Positions 17,408 through 26,302 of a stretch of DNA of 64,000 bases are shown one piece after another (positions within the stretch are counted from its first letter, which is position 1; each line of letters begins with the position of its first letter). The position numbers and the translations under genes were made by a program. Source of the DNA: Limisphaerales bacterium (GTDB taxonomy: Bacteria; Verrucomicrobiota; Verrucomicrobiia; Limisphaerales; UBA1096); the NCBI GenBank assembly GCA_004213515.1, contig SHAK01000008.1:18789-82788 (forward strand). Reading direction: 5' to 3'. Under the pieces are notes generated by a model that saw only the letters and a program-made list of their open reading frames with translations, had not been told where the DNA came from and searched no databases.

Positions 17408-19288
17408 ATGAAGCCTTTAAAGGTTTATTTATTTATAAGTTTCGCTTTCCTTCTATTAGGTCAAATATTGGTTTATTCCGCACCCTTTAGTAAGGCTCCA
17501 GGCTGGGCTCGAGAGGCAATCTGGTATCAGGTTTTTGTTGAACGATTCCGGAATGGGGATTTGTCTAACGATCCTAGTCCTAAGTATATGCAGGGAGCTT
17601 ATCCTGGTTATGTTCCATCTAACTGGAAGATAACCCCATGGCAGCATGATTGGTACGAACAAGAGAGTTGGGCTAAGGCCGAGGGAGATGCTTTTCACAA
17701 ATTGGTAGCTGCCCGGCGTTTCGGCGGCGATCTGCAAGGGGTATTGGATAAACTAGATTATATTCAGGACCTTGGAATTACTGCTATTTATTTCAATCCA
17801 CTTAATGACTCGCCGTCTCTTCATAAGTATGATGTTCGTCATTATCGCCATATTGATCGTAATTTTGGACCTGATCCGGAAGGAGATGCTAAAATTATCG
17901 ATGACGAAAACCCTATAGATTCTTCTACATGGGAATGGACAGCAGCCGACCGATTGTTTCTAAAGCTTATTGATGAAGTACATAAACGAGGCATGCGATT
18001 AATCGTTGATTATTCTTGGAATCATACGGGAATAAAATTTTGGGCTTGGGAGGACCTAAAGAAAAATCAGTCCAAAAGCAGGTACAAAGATTGGTATGAA
18101 ATAATTTCGTTTGATAACCCAAAGACTCCCGATAATGAATTTCGATATGAGGGATGGCTTGGTGTTAAGACATTGCCGGAACTCAAAAAAGTTAATGTTT
18201 TGAAAAAACAAAAGGGGGGTGTTTTTGAGGGCGATTTGCATCCCGAGGTTAAGGCGCATATATTCAGTGTTACAAAGCGTTGGCTAGACCCAAATGGCGA
18301 CGGTGATTCAAGTGATGGGGTAGATGGTTTTCGGCTCGATGTTGCATCGCATGTTCCGCTTGGTTTCTGGCGGGATTATAGGAAGTTCGTCCGTGGAATT
18401 AATCCGGAAGCTTTACTGCTTGGGGAGGCTTGGTGGACCAATTGGCCAGATGAGTTGATGAATCCGAGGCCTTTCTTAAAGGGAGATATTTTTGATTCAG
18501 TTATGCATTATCAATGGTACAAGCCAGCTCGAAGGTTATTTGCTAAAGCCAATGGCGGATTAAAACCAACCAGTTTTGTTGCTGAGATGGCTCGAGTCTA
18601 TGAAGGTTACAGTAAATCACTTTCTCAGAGTTTAATGAATCTGGTGGCTAGCCACGATAGTCCTAGGTTTGGAACCTCGTTTCAAAATAAGCAAAAGTAC
18701 AAGTATCGTATGGGTGCAAATGGAAATTTAGCCCTTCATCTCGGGCCGCCCGATTTCAAGGTTACTAATGAGATGCGAATGATGTTGTTACATCAGTTCA
18801 CCTTCACAAGTGCTCCACACATTTGGAATGGTGACGAGTTGGGTATGTGGGGTGCTGACGATCCAGATTGCCGTAAGCCAATGATTTGGGATGATATTGC
18901 TCATCGATCACAGTTGTTTAATGCTGTGGGGGAGGAAAGTAAGCCCATTCCAGTGAAGCCTGATTTGCAGCTGAAATCTTACTACAAGAAACTTATTTCA
19001 CTTCGGAAAAACCGATCTGACTTGAAATTTGGTACTATAGAATACGTGGTTGCTGACGATAAGGAAATGACCCTGGCTTATTGTAGGGAAGATAAAAAAA
19101 ATCGGTCTGTTATTGTTTTTAATTTTGGAAAGAGGTCAAGAATTCTTCGATTTAAAAAAGAGTCTATAAAAAACGTAGTCTTACTTGAAGAGACTCGCCC
19201 AGGTGCATTGATTTCAACTGGTTTGGAAAGTGGTTTTTTGAAAATCAAATTGTCTTCAGCCTCTGGGGCTGCACTGTCAATTCACTGA
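17408..19288 (+). CDS. Exported GH13 alpha-amylase family glycoside hydrolase
   Basis: The 626-residue protein begins with a hydrophobic signal segment (about residues 5-24), so it is likely periplasmic or secreted. The GH13 catalytic set is complete: 'VDYSWNHTG' (region I), 'GFRLDVASH' with nucleophile Asp311, 'LLGEAWW' with acid/base Glu340, and 'VASHDSPR' with Asp417. The C-terminal beta-sandwich follows after about residue 530. The domain layout, with no starch-binding module, resembles neopullulanase/cyclomaltodextrinase or alpha-glucosidase relatives, acting on alpha-glucans or malto-oligosaccharides. Exact specificity is not readable. It follows the rfaE2-like gene by 7 bases, so co-transcription is likely. 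Confidence 0.9.
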   Translation: MKPLKVYLFISFAFLLLGQILVYSAPFSKAPGWAREAIWYQVFVERFRNGDLSNDPSPKYMQGAYPGYVPSNWKITPWQHDWYEQESWAKAEGDAFHKLVAARRFGGDLQGVLDKLDYIQDLGITAIYFNPLNDSPSLHKYDVRHYRHIDRNFGPDPEGDAKIIDDENPIDSSTWEWTAADRLFLKLIDEVHKRGMRLIVDYSWNHTGIKFWAWEDLKKNQSKSRYKDWYEIISFDNPKTPDNEFRYEGWLGVKTLPELKKVNVLKKQKGGVFEGDLHPEVKAHIFSVTKRWLDPNGDGDSSDGVDGFRLDVASHVPLGFWRDYRKFVRGINPEALLLGEAWWTNWPDELMNPRPFLKGDIFDSVMHYQWYKPARRLFAKANGGLKPTSFVAEMARVYEGYSKSLSQSLMNLVASHDSPRFGTSFQNKQKYKYRMGANGNLALHLGPPDFKVTNEMRMMLLHQFTFTSAPHIWNGDELGMWGADDPDCRKPMIWDDIAHRSQLFNAVGEESKPIPVKPDLQLKSYYKKLISLRKNRSDLKFGTIEYVVADDKEMTLAYCREDKKNRSVIVFNFGKRSRILRFKKESIKNVVLLEETRPGALISTGLESGFLKIKLSSASGAALSIH

Positions 19289-19296
19289 AAAGGTTG

Positions 19297-20112
19297 TTAT
19301 TTGCTTTTCTTTTCGAAAACAAATAATTGATTTGGTTCTCCGACAATATAAAGAGTTCCTCGTTTATCGAGTGAGACGCCTTCTGCTTTAATTACTGTTT
19401 GCTTTAGTCCAGCTTGTCCACCTATTAAAGATAATCGGCTTTTTTCTATGCCGTACTTGTCCGCCTCGACTACGCAAGCAGACTCGTGGCTTAAAATTAA
19501 CAGTCTTTCTTTTTTCGAATTATAATGAAGTCCAGATATATCTTTAAGACCTCTTCCGGCAACAGTCATTAGAATGGAGATGGGGTTTTCTTTGCTGCCT
19601 ACGGGAGGAATGAGAACCTTGAATAAAGCAGCCGAACCTTTTTCTCTAGCCACGAAGAATGACTTTTTTATTGGATCATATGCTAGTCCTTCGATTCCAT
19701 TAAGAGGGTTTACCTTGATTCCTAAAGTTAGTTTTTTAGATTTTTTCCAACTAACTCCGCCATCACCTGGCTCAAGCTCTGTTAATACAATGTTACACTT
19801 GCCTTCTTCTGCAATTGCGAAAATGTCTTCCGTAACCCAGGCAATACCTTCAGTATCTTGAAATTTATTTAGATCAATTTTTCTTTTTAGTGATCCATCA
19901 AAAGTAATCTCAACAACCCGTTGAGGTTGGTCAAGTACTACAAATAGACTGTCGCGTTTAGCGCTGTATGTCAGGCCAGAGGCATTTGCTTTTATTCCCT
20001 CAATGACGATAGGCCCCTTAACTAATGTGTATTGGTTTAGATTGAGTTGTTTATCTCCCTTTGTTAGCTCTTGATTAAGAAAAAGAGATATAATTATTAA
20101 GAAAAACTTCAT
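19297..20112 (-). CDS. Exported SdiA-regulated (YjiK-like) beta-propeller protein
   Basis: The mature part matches the SdiA-regulated family: 'ASGLTYSAKRDSLFVVLDQPQRVVEI', then 'FQDTEGIAWV', 'GIEGLAYDPIKKSFFVAREK' and 'SGLHYNSKKERLLILSHES'. These are repeating propeller blades with the family's recurring G-L-Y and E-G-I/L-A pattern. I start at ATG 20112, where a hydrophobic signal segment (MKFFLIIISLFL) begins. An upstream in-frame ATG at 20172 would bury that signal. At 271 residues it is the usual length. The family's biochemical role is not established; esterase-like or ligand-binding roles have been suggested. It converges on the GH13 gene with 8 bases between stops. Confidence 0.72.
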   Translation of the reverse strand: MKFFLIIISLFLNQELTKGDKQLNLNQYTLVKGPIVIEGIKANASGLTYSAKRDSLFVVLDQPQRVVEITFDGSLKRKIDLNKFQDTEGIAWVTEDIFAIAEEGKCNIVLTELEPGDGGVSWKKSKKLTLGIKVNPLNGIEGLAYDPIKKSFFVAREKGSAALFKVLIPPVGSKENPISILMTVAGRGLKDISGLHYNSKKERLLILSHESACVVEADKYGIEKSRLSLIGGQAGLKQTVIKAEGVSLDKRGTLYIVGEPNQLFVFEKKSK

Positions 20113-20254
20113 CCTGAAAACGTTCCCAATATAGCCCTTAAAATACTTGCTGTCACTCATGGCGTTAAGCATTTTATCAGTAGATTTGCTGTTATAATTT
20201 TTTATAACTTCTTAGTCACTGGACTTTGTTCAATGTTCAAGGCATTTTTTCGAT

Positions 20255-21091
20255 GTGAGTGATGATAAGCTTAATCAGCTCAGAGAAATCTTGCGCAGTT
20301 ACGGCTCATGCTTAGTTGCGTATTCTGGTGGAGTAGATTCTGTTTTGCTAGCCTATATTGCTTATCAGGTTTTGGGGGATCGTGCGCTTGCCGTTATAGC
20401 CGATTCACCAAGTTTGCCGAGGCGTGAATTAGTCGAAGCGGAGGACATTTCAAAAAAATATGGTTTCCCATTAAGGGTTGTGAAAACAAACGAGTTTGGT
20501 AGCAGTGATTATACTGAGAATCCAGTGAATCGTTGTTATTTCTGTAAACACGAATTGTTTGTCCATTTGGAGTCAGTTGCAGCTAATGAAGGGTTTGATG
20601 TTCTTGTTTATGGTGAAAACTCAAGTGATATTGGCGATCATCGACCGGGAGCAGATGCAGCTAAAAAATTCAAGGTTCGCGCTCCTTTAAAAGATGCTGG
20701 AATGACAAAGAATGATATTCGAGCCTGTTCAAAAGCGCTGAACTTGCCTACGGCGGATAAGCCTCAAATGCCATGCTTGAGTTCCCGTATCCCATATGGA
20801 CAGAAGGTCACACTAGAGAAACTTGCTATGATCGAAAAAGCTGAAGGGATTTTGCGTGATGCTGGATTTCGCGAGGTGCGGGTCAGGCATTATGAAGAGC
20901 CTGATGGCCCGATAGCAAGACTTGAGCTTGGGCCAGAAGAGATGGATCGTTTTTTGTCTGAAGACTGGCAGTCTGCTATGACGGAAAGATTAAAAGGTTT
21001 TGGTTTTGTTAAAGTAGACCTTGATACCCGTGGATATCGGAGAGGTAGTCTCAATGAGGGGATTAAGGAAAAAAAACTAGCCAAGAGTTGA
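20255..21091 (+). CDS. larE: LarE-type ATP-dependent sacrificial sulfur transferase
   Basis: This is a PP-loop pyrophosphatase-fold protein of 278 residues. It has 'VAYSGGVDSVLLAY' at the ATP site, 'NRCYFCKHELF' in the middle, and 'PQMPCLSSRIPYG', which carries the cysteine corresponding to the sulfur-donating Cys of LarE. In lactobacilli LarE adenylates and sulfurates a nicotinate-derived precursor to make the nickel-pincer cofactor. The lactate racemase (LarA) and LarB/LarC are not present in this window, so the acceptor here is uncertain. Translation starts at GTG 20255; no in-frame ATG precedes the PP-loop. Its stop TGA overlaps the ATG of the Rieske gene. Confidence 0.85.
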   Translation: MSDDKLNQLREILRSYGSCLVAYSGGVDSVLLAYIAYQVLGDRALAVIADSPSLPRRELVEAEDISKKYGFPLRVVKTNEFGSSDYTENPVNRCYFCKHELFVHLESVAANEGFDVLVYGENSSDIGDHRPGADAAKKFKVRAPLKDAGMTKNDIRACSKALNLPTADKPQMPCLSSRIPYGQKVTLEKLAMIEKAEGILRDAGFREVRVRHYEEPDGPIARLELGPEEMDRFLSEDWQSAMTERLKGFGFVKVDLDTRGYRRGSLNEGIKEKKLAKS

Positions 21092-21423
21092 TGCGGAAAA
21101 AGATCGCTAAGCTCTTGGATTTGCCGGAAGGGACGACCAAGCGATTTTCTTTTAACCGTAATGGTGTGAGGATCGATGCTTTTGTGGCGAATTTTAAGGG
21201 AGACATTGTTGCCTATGAGAATTTATGCCGACATTTACCCATAACACTTGATTACGGTGATGGTGAATTCTTCAGTAAAAATAACAATTTTTTTGTTTGT
21301 CAGACCCATGGTGCTTTTTATGAGCCAAAGACTGGCCTATGTGTTTCTGGCCCATGTGTTGGGGCCAGTCTTATCCAACTCAGTACTGAGTTGAATGATG
21401 GTGAGGTGTTCCTAGTCGGGTAG
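21091..21423 (+). CDS. Rieske-type [2Fe-2S] ferredoxin-like protein
   Basis: A 110-residue Rieske-fold protein. The two cluster motifs are 'NLCRHLPITLDYGDGEF' (Cys-x-His) and 'VCQTHGAFYEPKTG' (Cys-x-x-His), separated by about 26 residues, followed by the usual 'G.C.GASL' turn. The first box differs from the typical CPHxG because Arg replaces Pro and Leu follows the His. It has no transmembrane segment, so it is a soluble electron carrier or a regulatory subunit. The ATG overlaps the larE stop (TGATG), so the two proteins are almost certainly translated together. A TTG two codon positions earlier on the same frame is an unlikely alternative start. Confidence 0.85.
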   Translation: MRKKIAKLLDLPEGTTKRFSFNRNGVRIDAFVANFKGDIVAYENLCRHLPITLDYGDGEFFSKNNNFFVCQTHGAFYEPKTGLCVSGPCVGASLIQLSTELNDGEVFLVG

Positions 21424-21437
21424 CTCAGGCATATTTG

Positions 21438-22727
21438 CTACAGAGCCTTAGCCGCGATATCTTTACGGATGAAAGCTCCGTCGAAATTAATCATAGCGGC
21501 TGCCTCATACGCTAGGTTGCGAGCCAATAATAAGTTATCTCCAAGTGCTGTTACGCCTAGTACTCGCCCACCTGCAGTAAGAAATTCTCCATTTACCATT
21601 TTTGTGCCGGCGTGGAATACCTTAACGCCGGGTATGGCATCTGCATCTTCCAGCCCACTAATAACCTTTCCTTTTTCATAGTTGCTAGGATAGCCGCCAG
21701 ATGCAATCACAACACAAACAGCTGACTGTTCTGTCCACTGTAATTCGTGTTCGTCAAGTGTGCCGTTAATACTTGCTTCGAATAAATCGACTAGATCGTT
21801 TTGAAGGCGAGTAAGATATATTTGTGTCTCTGGATCGCCGAATCTAGCATTGAATTCAAGAACCTTTGGGCCTTCATCAGTAAGCATGATTCCAGGATAA
21901 ATCATACCCCGAAAATCAATGCCTTCGCGGGCGCAGCCTGAGAGCCATGGCTCGATAACAGCGCTAGCAATTTCGGAAAGTTTATCTTCCTTTAGGAACG
22001 GTACGGGTGAGTATGTTCCCATGCCGCCTGTATTAAGGCCGAGATCATTTTCAAGCGCACGTTTATGATCCTGAGAGCTAGGAAATAATTTAGCTGTTTT
22101 TCCATCGCATAGTGCATGAAGCGAAATTTCCATTCCTGTAATCAATTCCTGAATTAAAACACTGGTTCCAGCATCACCAAATGTTCGGTCGGTCATGATT
22201 TGTTCGATTGCAAGGTTTGCTTCGTCATTGCTATTGCAAATGAGCACACCTTTGCCGAGGGCTAATCCATCTGCTTTAACCGCACATTTTCCGCCAAGCT
22301 GAGAGGCGAAAGTCTTAGCTTTTTCTGAATCTTTAAATGATGCAGACTTCATTGTCGGCACGCCGTTTCGATCCATGAATTCCTGGGCGAAAATTTTTGA
22401 TGATTCGAACTGAGCAGCTTGCTGTGTTGGTCCCCAGACTTGTAGTCCAATATTTTGAAATTTGTCGACGATCCCCATAGCCAAAGGATTGTCGGGACCA
22501 ACAACGGTAAGATCGACTTTGTTGTTTCGAGCAAATTCTAAAAGTGAATTTATGTTTTCAGCACCTATTTCCACGCACTCTACTGTAGAGTTGTTTGATT
22601 TGAGTGTTTCTTTAGCAATCCCGGGATTGCCTGGAGCACACCATATTTTTGTAGGGCGGAGAGATTGTGCCAGTTTCCAAACTAAGGTGTGTTCTCGGCC
22701 GCCTCCGCCGATTACTAAAATTTTCAT
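21438..22727 (-). CDS. purD: Phosphoribosylamine-glycine ligase (GARS)
   Basis: PurD joins glycine to 5-phosphoribosylamine with ATP, the second step of purine biosynthesis. The 429-residue protein begins 'KILVIGGGGREHTLVWKLAQS', the classic N-terminal motif. It continues with the ATP-grasp region ('CAVKADGLALGKGVLIC', 'LIQELITGMEISLHAL') and has the PurD signature 'LEFNARFGDPETQ' with metal-binding Glu and Asn. A C-terminal domain ends with 'RKDIAAKAL'. The length and motifs are normal. It is a single gene read leftward, converging on the Rieske gene with 14 bases between them. Confidence 0.96.
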   Translation of the reverse strand: MKILVIGGGGREHTLVWKLAQSLRPTKIWCAPGNPGIAKETLKSNNSTVECVEIGAENINSLLEFARNNKVDLTVVGPDNPLAMGIVDKFQNIGLQVWGPTQQAAQFESSKIFAQEFMDRNGVPTMKSASFKDSEKAKTFASQLGGKCAVKADGLALGKGVLICNSNDEANLAIEQIMTDRTFGDAGTSVLIQELITGMEISLHALCDGKTAKLFPSSQDHKRALENDLGLNTGGMGTYSPVPFLKEDKLSEIASAVIEPWLSGCAREGIDFRGMIYPGIMLTDEGPKVLEFNARFGDPETQIYLTRLQNDLVDLFEASINGTLDEHELQWTEQSAVCVVIASGGYPSNYEKGKVISGLEDADAIPGVKVFHAGTKMVNGEFLTAGGRVLGVTALGDNLLLARNLAYEAAAMINFDGAFIRKDIAAKAL

Positions 22728-22863
22728 TTATATCAGGACTGAGCATCGTAAATCAGTGATCGCTTTGGGAAAGCATTTTCCATGTTTTCAATCTCGTAAA
22801 AGCGAAACGTGTAAAAATAATTTGAGCCAAGCGATCTTTCCCGGCACTCTTCTCCTGCCTGAA

Positions 22864-24162
22864 ATGCGTAAAGTAAATATAGGATTGGTAGGATGCGGAA
22901 CCGTCGGGAGTGGCGTTGTTCAGGCCTTATCCCGTAACGGGGCGTTGATGGGATCACGACTAGGAGTGAAACTTTCACTGGCCAAGGTAGCTGTGCGAAA
23001 CCCACGGAAGGCGCGTGCAGCTAGGTTGGCTAAGCGGATGGTTACTAATGATTGGGAATCTGTAGTTCGAGACCCGAAGATTGATGTGGTTGTTGAGTTG
23101 ATGGGAGGAACCACAACAGCCCGCAAAGTTGTTAATGAGGCATTGAAGCTTGGCAAACCTGTAGTGACTGCTAATAAAGCGCTTATTTCTGCACATGGAG
23201 AATCAATTTTCAAATTAGTTGAGAAAAACGGTGGTAATTTATATTATGAAGCTGCTGTTGCTGGCGGTATTCCTATCATAAAGTCTCTTAGGGAAGGTTT
23301 GAGTGGTAATCGTATTCAGAGCCTATACGGAATACTCAATGGAACTTGCAATTTCATACTGACCCAAATGGAGTTAGAAGGCAGGTCTTTTGAGGAAATT
23401 CTTCTTGATGCTCAAAGATTGGGTTATGCGGAGGCTGAGCCATCATTAGATGTTGATGGTTTTGATGCTCAGCACAAAGCGGGAATTCTAGCTTCTTTGG
23501 CACACGGTTTTTGGATCAAGCCTAATCAGATATTTGTTGAGGGTATTAGGCATATTACAACTCTCGACATACAGTTTGCTAGGCATTTGGGTTACTGTAT
23601 AAAGCTTTTAGGAATTGTTAAAAAAATTGGTGACAAAGTGCAAATTGTTGTTCACCCCACACTTGTGCCAGAGAAACACGTGCTTGCGAATGTAAGCGGT
23701 GTATACAATGCGATACTTGTCCGTGGAGATATTGTCGGAGACACCCTCCACTATGGGCAGGGAGCTGGGGCAGATGCTACTGCAAGTGCGGTTTTGAGTG
23801 ATTTGGCGGATGCTTCGCTGGACTTAAAAAATGTCAGTATGGGAAGAGTTCCTCCATTTGTCCCTCATGATCAAAAGGGAAGTGTTTTACCTATTGAGGA
23901 GTCTGTTAATCCTTTTTATTTGCGATTAAGTGTGGTTGACAAACCCGGTACATTGGCGCGGATTGCAGCTATTCTTGGTGAATCGAAAATTGGAATTTGC
24001 ACAGTGTTTCAGCCAGAGGGGCATGTTGGCGAAAGTGTCCCTTTAATAATGATGTTACATGATGCTACTGACGCCGCGATGCAAAAGGCTTTGAAACGAA
24101 TTGGTCGACTTTCGGCAGTGAAGGCAAAGCCAACTATGATTCGTATTGAAAATTTTAATTAG
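22864..24162 (+). CDS. hom: Homoserine dehydrogenase
   Basis: Hom reduces aspartate semialdehyde to homoserine on the way to threonine and methionine. The NAD(P)-binding N-terminus reads 'NIGLVGCGTVGSGVVQAL', the catalytic region has 'YYEAAVAGGIPIIKSLREGL' and 'GILNGTCNFILTQM', and 'LDVDGFDAQHKAGILA' follows. A C-terminal ACT domain (about residues 355-430, 'YLRLSVVDKPGTLARIAAIL') suggests allosteric control by threonine. I start at ATG 22864. The frame stays open for 400 bases upstream, but that stretch is antisense to purD and lacks family similarity. It leads a probable operon with thrC 12 bases downstream. Confidence 0.95.
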   Translation: MRKVNIGLVGCGTVGSGVVQALSRNGALMGSRLGVKLSLAKVAVRNPRKARAARLAKRMVTNDWESVVRDPKIDVVVELMGGTTTARKVVNEALKLGKPVVTANKALISAHGESIFKLVEKNGGNLYYEAAVAGGIPIIKSLREGLSGNRIQSLYGILNGTCNFILTQMELEGRSFEEILLDAQRLGYAEAEPSLDVDGFDAQHKAGILASLAHGFWIKPNQIFVEGIRHITTLDIQFARHLGYCIKLLGIVKKIGDKVQIVVHPTLVPEKHVLANVSGVYNAILVRGDIVGDTLHYGQGAGADATASAVLSDLADASLDLKNVSMGRVPPFVPHDQKGSVLPIEESVNPFYLRLSVVDKPGTLARIAAILGESKIGICTVFQPEGHVGESVPLIMMLHDATDAAMQKALKRIGRLSAVKAKPTMIRIENFN

Positions 24163-24174
24163 TCTTAACTTACA

Positions 24175-25260
24175 TTGAGCAACAAGATAAATCAGCAATC
24201 CACAGCCTGGCCCGGCCTTATCCGTCGCTATGCTGATCATTTGCCAGTTAATGAAGCTACCCCAATAGTGACTTTGTTAGAGGGGAATACTCCTCTAATA
24301 AAAGCAGATCGACTTGCCCGTGAAATGGGGAGGGACATAGAATTATATCTCAAATACGAAGGGCTTAATCCAACAGCTTCATTTAAAGATCGTGGTATGA
24401 CTATGGCTGTTTCCAAAGCGAAGGAGAGAGGCGCGGAAGTTGTAGTTTGTGCTAGTACTGGTAATACATCAGCTTCTGCAGCCGCATATGCAGCACGTGC
24501 TGGCTTAAAGTGTATTGTGCTATTACCAAATGGAAAAATAGCCTTAGGCAAATTGGCTCAGGCGCTAATGTATGGAGCGACTACGATTTCGATTGAAGGT
24601 AATTTTGATGATGCGCTGCGTATTGTTAGAGAGTTAGGCGAGACGGGGCAAGTGGAGGTTGTTAATAGTGTTAATCCGGTGCGGATTGAAGGACAAAAGA
24701 CTGCTTCATTTGAGATTGTAGATCAACTTGGTCAAGCTCCTGATTTCCATTTTTTACCAGTTGGAAATGCGGGCAATATAACCGCATATTGGAAAGGGTA
24801 TAAGGAATATCATGATATGGGACTTTCATCTTCGAAGCCAAGAATGTTTGGTTTTCAAGCAGCAAATTCAGCTCCAATAGTTGATGGATCACCTATTGAG
24901 AACCCTCAAACTGTAGCTACGGCCATAAGGATAGGGAATCCTGCGAGTTGGGTTGGTGCTACCAGCGCTGTAAAAGAATCCAATGGTCATATTGGTAAAG
25001 TAACAGATGATGAAATACTTATTGCATACAAGCAGTTAGCCAAAACAGAAGGAATATTTGCTGAGCCTGCTTGTGCCGCCCCACTAGCTGGATTGAAGCA
25101 TTGCATGCTTAATGAAAAAATTCCTGAGGGTAGTAAAATCGTTGTAACCTTAACTGGCCACGGATTAAAGGATCCTGATACAGCAATTAGTGAAGCTGGT
25201 TTTACTCCAACAATAGTTGCTCCGGAATTAGGTGCTGTTAAGCAGATTATAGGGCTATAA
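24175..25260 (+). CDS. thrC: Threonine synthase
   Basis: ThrC converts O-phosphohomoserine to threonine with PLP. The start region 'WPGLIRRYADHLPV' is typical of the short, bacterial-type threonine synthases of about 350 residues. The PLP-binding lysine is Lys71 in 'NPTASFKDRGM', and 'VCASTGNTSASAAAYAA' provides the phosphate-binding residues. The first codon is TTG at 24175, supported because the conserved N-terminus begins almost at once and no ATG precedes it. No ribosome-binding site is visible. It forms a pathway pair with hom, which makes the homoserine that is phosphorylated before this step; a homoserine kinase gene is not in the window. Confidence 0.95.
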   Translation: MSNKINQQSTAWPGLIRRYADHLPVNEATPIVTLLEGNTPLIKADRLAREMGRDIELYLKYEGLNPTASFKDRGMTMAVSKAKERGAEVVVCASTGNTSASAAAYAARAGLKCIVLLPNGKIALGKLAQALMYGATTISIEGNFDDALRIVRELGETGQVEVVNSVNPVRIEGQKTASFEIVDQLGQAPDFHFLPVGNAGNITAYWKGYKEYHDMGLSSSKPRMFGFQAANSAPIVDGSPIENPQTVATAIRIGNPASWVGATSAVKESNGHIGKVTDDEILIAYKQLAKTEGIFAEPACAAPLAGLKHCMLNEKIPEGSKIVVTLTGHGLKDPDTAISEAGFTPTIVAPELGAVKQIIGL

Positions 25261-25323
25261 GTTTTACTTGGGGCCAGCTTGACTTGCCATTCTTCTGCGG
25301 GGCTTTTACGGTCACTCCGCTTT

Positions 25324-26256
25324 ATGGAAAAAGTGGTAATTATAGGATCTGGTTGTGCAGGGTTGACTTCCGCCATTTACACCGCTCGAGCAAATCTTGA
25401 GCCATTAGTTCTCACAGGAGCGATGCCTGGCGGATTGCTTACTACCACAAGTATTGTTGAGAATTTCCCTGGGTTTTCAAATGGCATCGATGGCACTAAT
25501 CTGATGATCGAGATGCAACAGCAAGCGGAGCGTTTTGGGGCCAAAATTCAATTTGGGAGCACCGTTGAATCTGTTGATTTTAGTGGCCAGTCTTTAAAAC
25601 TAACGGTTGATGGTAAAGAGGTTGAAACACAGACAGTAATAATTGCTAGTGGAGCCGGTCACCGACATTTAGGCTTATCTAGTGAAGCTAAGCTTGAGCG
25701 AAAGGGGGTTACATATTGTGCGACTTGTGATGGGGCACTTCCGGCTTTCCGTGATCAGCCGCTTGTTGTTGTAGGTGGGGGTGATTCGGCTTGTGAAGAA
25801 GCGACTTATCTAACGCGATTTGCTTCTAAAGTTTATCTTGTGCATCGTCGCGATGAATTGCGTGCTTCTAAAATTATGTCTGAAAGGACATTAAACCACG
25901 AAAAAATCGAGCCAGTTTGGGACTCAGAAGTTATCGAGGTAATGGATGTTGAACAGGACAAAGTGACCGGCGTAAAGATTCTTAACAACAAGACGAATAG
26001 TGAGAAAACAATCGATTGTGCGGGGCTATTTATTGCGATTGGTCACGTGCCTAATACACAGCTCTTTAAGGGGGTTATTAATATGGATGATGATGGCTAT
26101 ATTTTGCCTAAGCAGGGTCAGGAAACTAATGTGACCGGGGTATATGTTGCTGGTGATTGTTCTGATCGGGTTTACAGGCAAGCTATTACAGCCGCTGGGC
26201 AGGGTTGTGCTGCTGCGATTGATGCTGAACGCTACCTTGCATCACTTGCTCAATAA
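25324..26256 (+). CDS. trxB: Thioredoxin reductase
   Basis: This FAD/NADPH flavoenzyme reduces thioredoxin. The N-terminal dinucleotide fold is 'VVIIGSGCAGLTSAIYTARA', the redox-active disulfide is Cys132-Ala-Thr-Cys135 in 'YCATCDGALP', the NADPH fold is 'LVVVGGGDSACEEA', and the C-terminal FAD box is 'GVYVAGDCSDRVYRQAITA'. Length is 310 residues, as usual for the low-molecular-weight type. I start at ATG 25324 because the flavin fold begins three residues later; an in-frame ATG-like extension to 25279 has no family similarity. It lies 63 bases after thrC and 46 before hisB, probably in one transcript. Confidence 0.95.
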   Translation: MEKVVIIGSGCAGLTSAIYTARANLEPLVLTGAMPGGLLTTTSIVENFPGFSNGIDGTNLMIEMQQQAERFGAKIQFGSTVESVDFSGQSLKLTVDGKEVETQTVIIASGAGHRHLGLSSEAKLERKGVTYCATCDGALPAFRDQPLVVVGGGDSACEEATYLTRFASKVYLVHRRDELRASKIMSERTLNHEKIEPVWDSEVIEVMDVEQDKVTGVKILNNKTNSEKTIDCAGLFIAIGHVPNTQLFKGVINMDDDGYILPKQGQETNVTGVYVAGDCSDRVYRQAITAAGQGCAAAIDAERYLASLAQ

Positions 26257-26302
26257 GGGAGCGCTTGGCCAATAGTCCCATTTAGCGCACACTCTTTTAG
26301 TG

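Noticed and set aside
22462..22863. An upstream in-frame extension of the homoserine dehydrogenase
   Set aside because: It is antisense to the N-terminal part of purD and shows no similarity to the family. The conserved nucleotide fold starts at ATG 22864.
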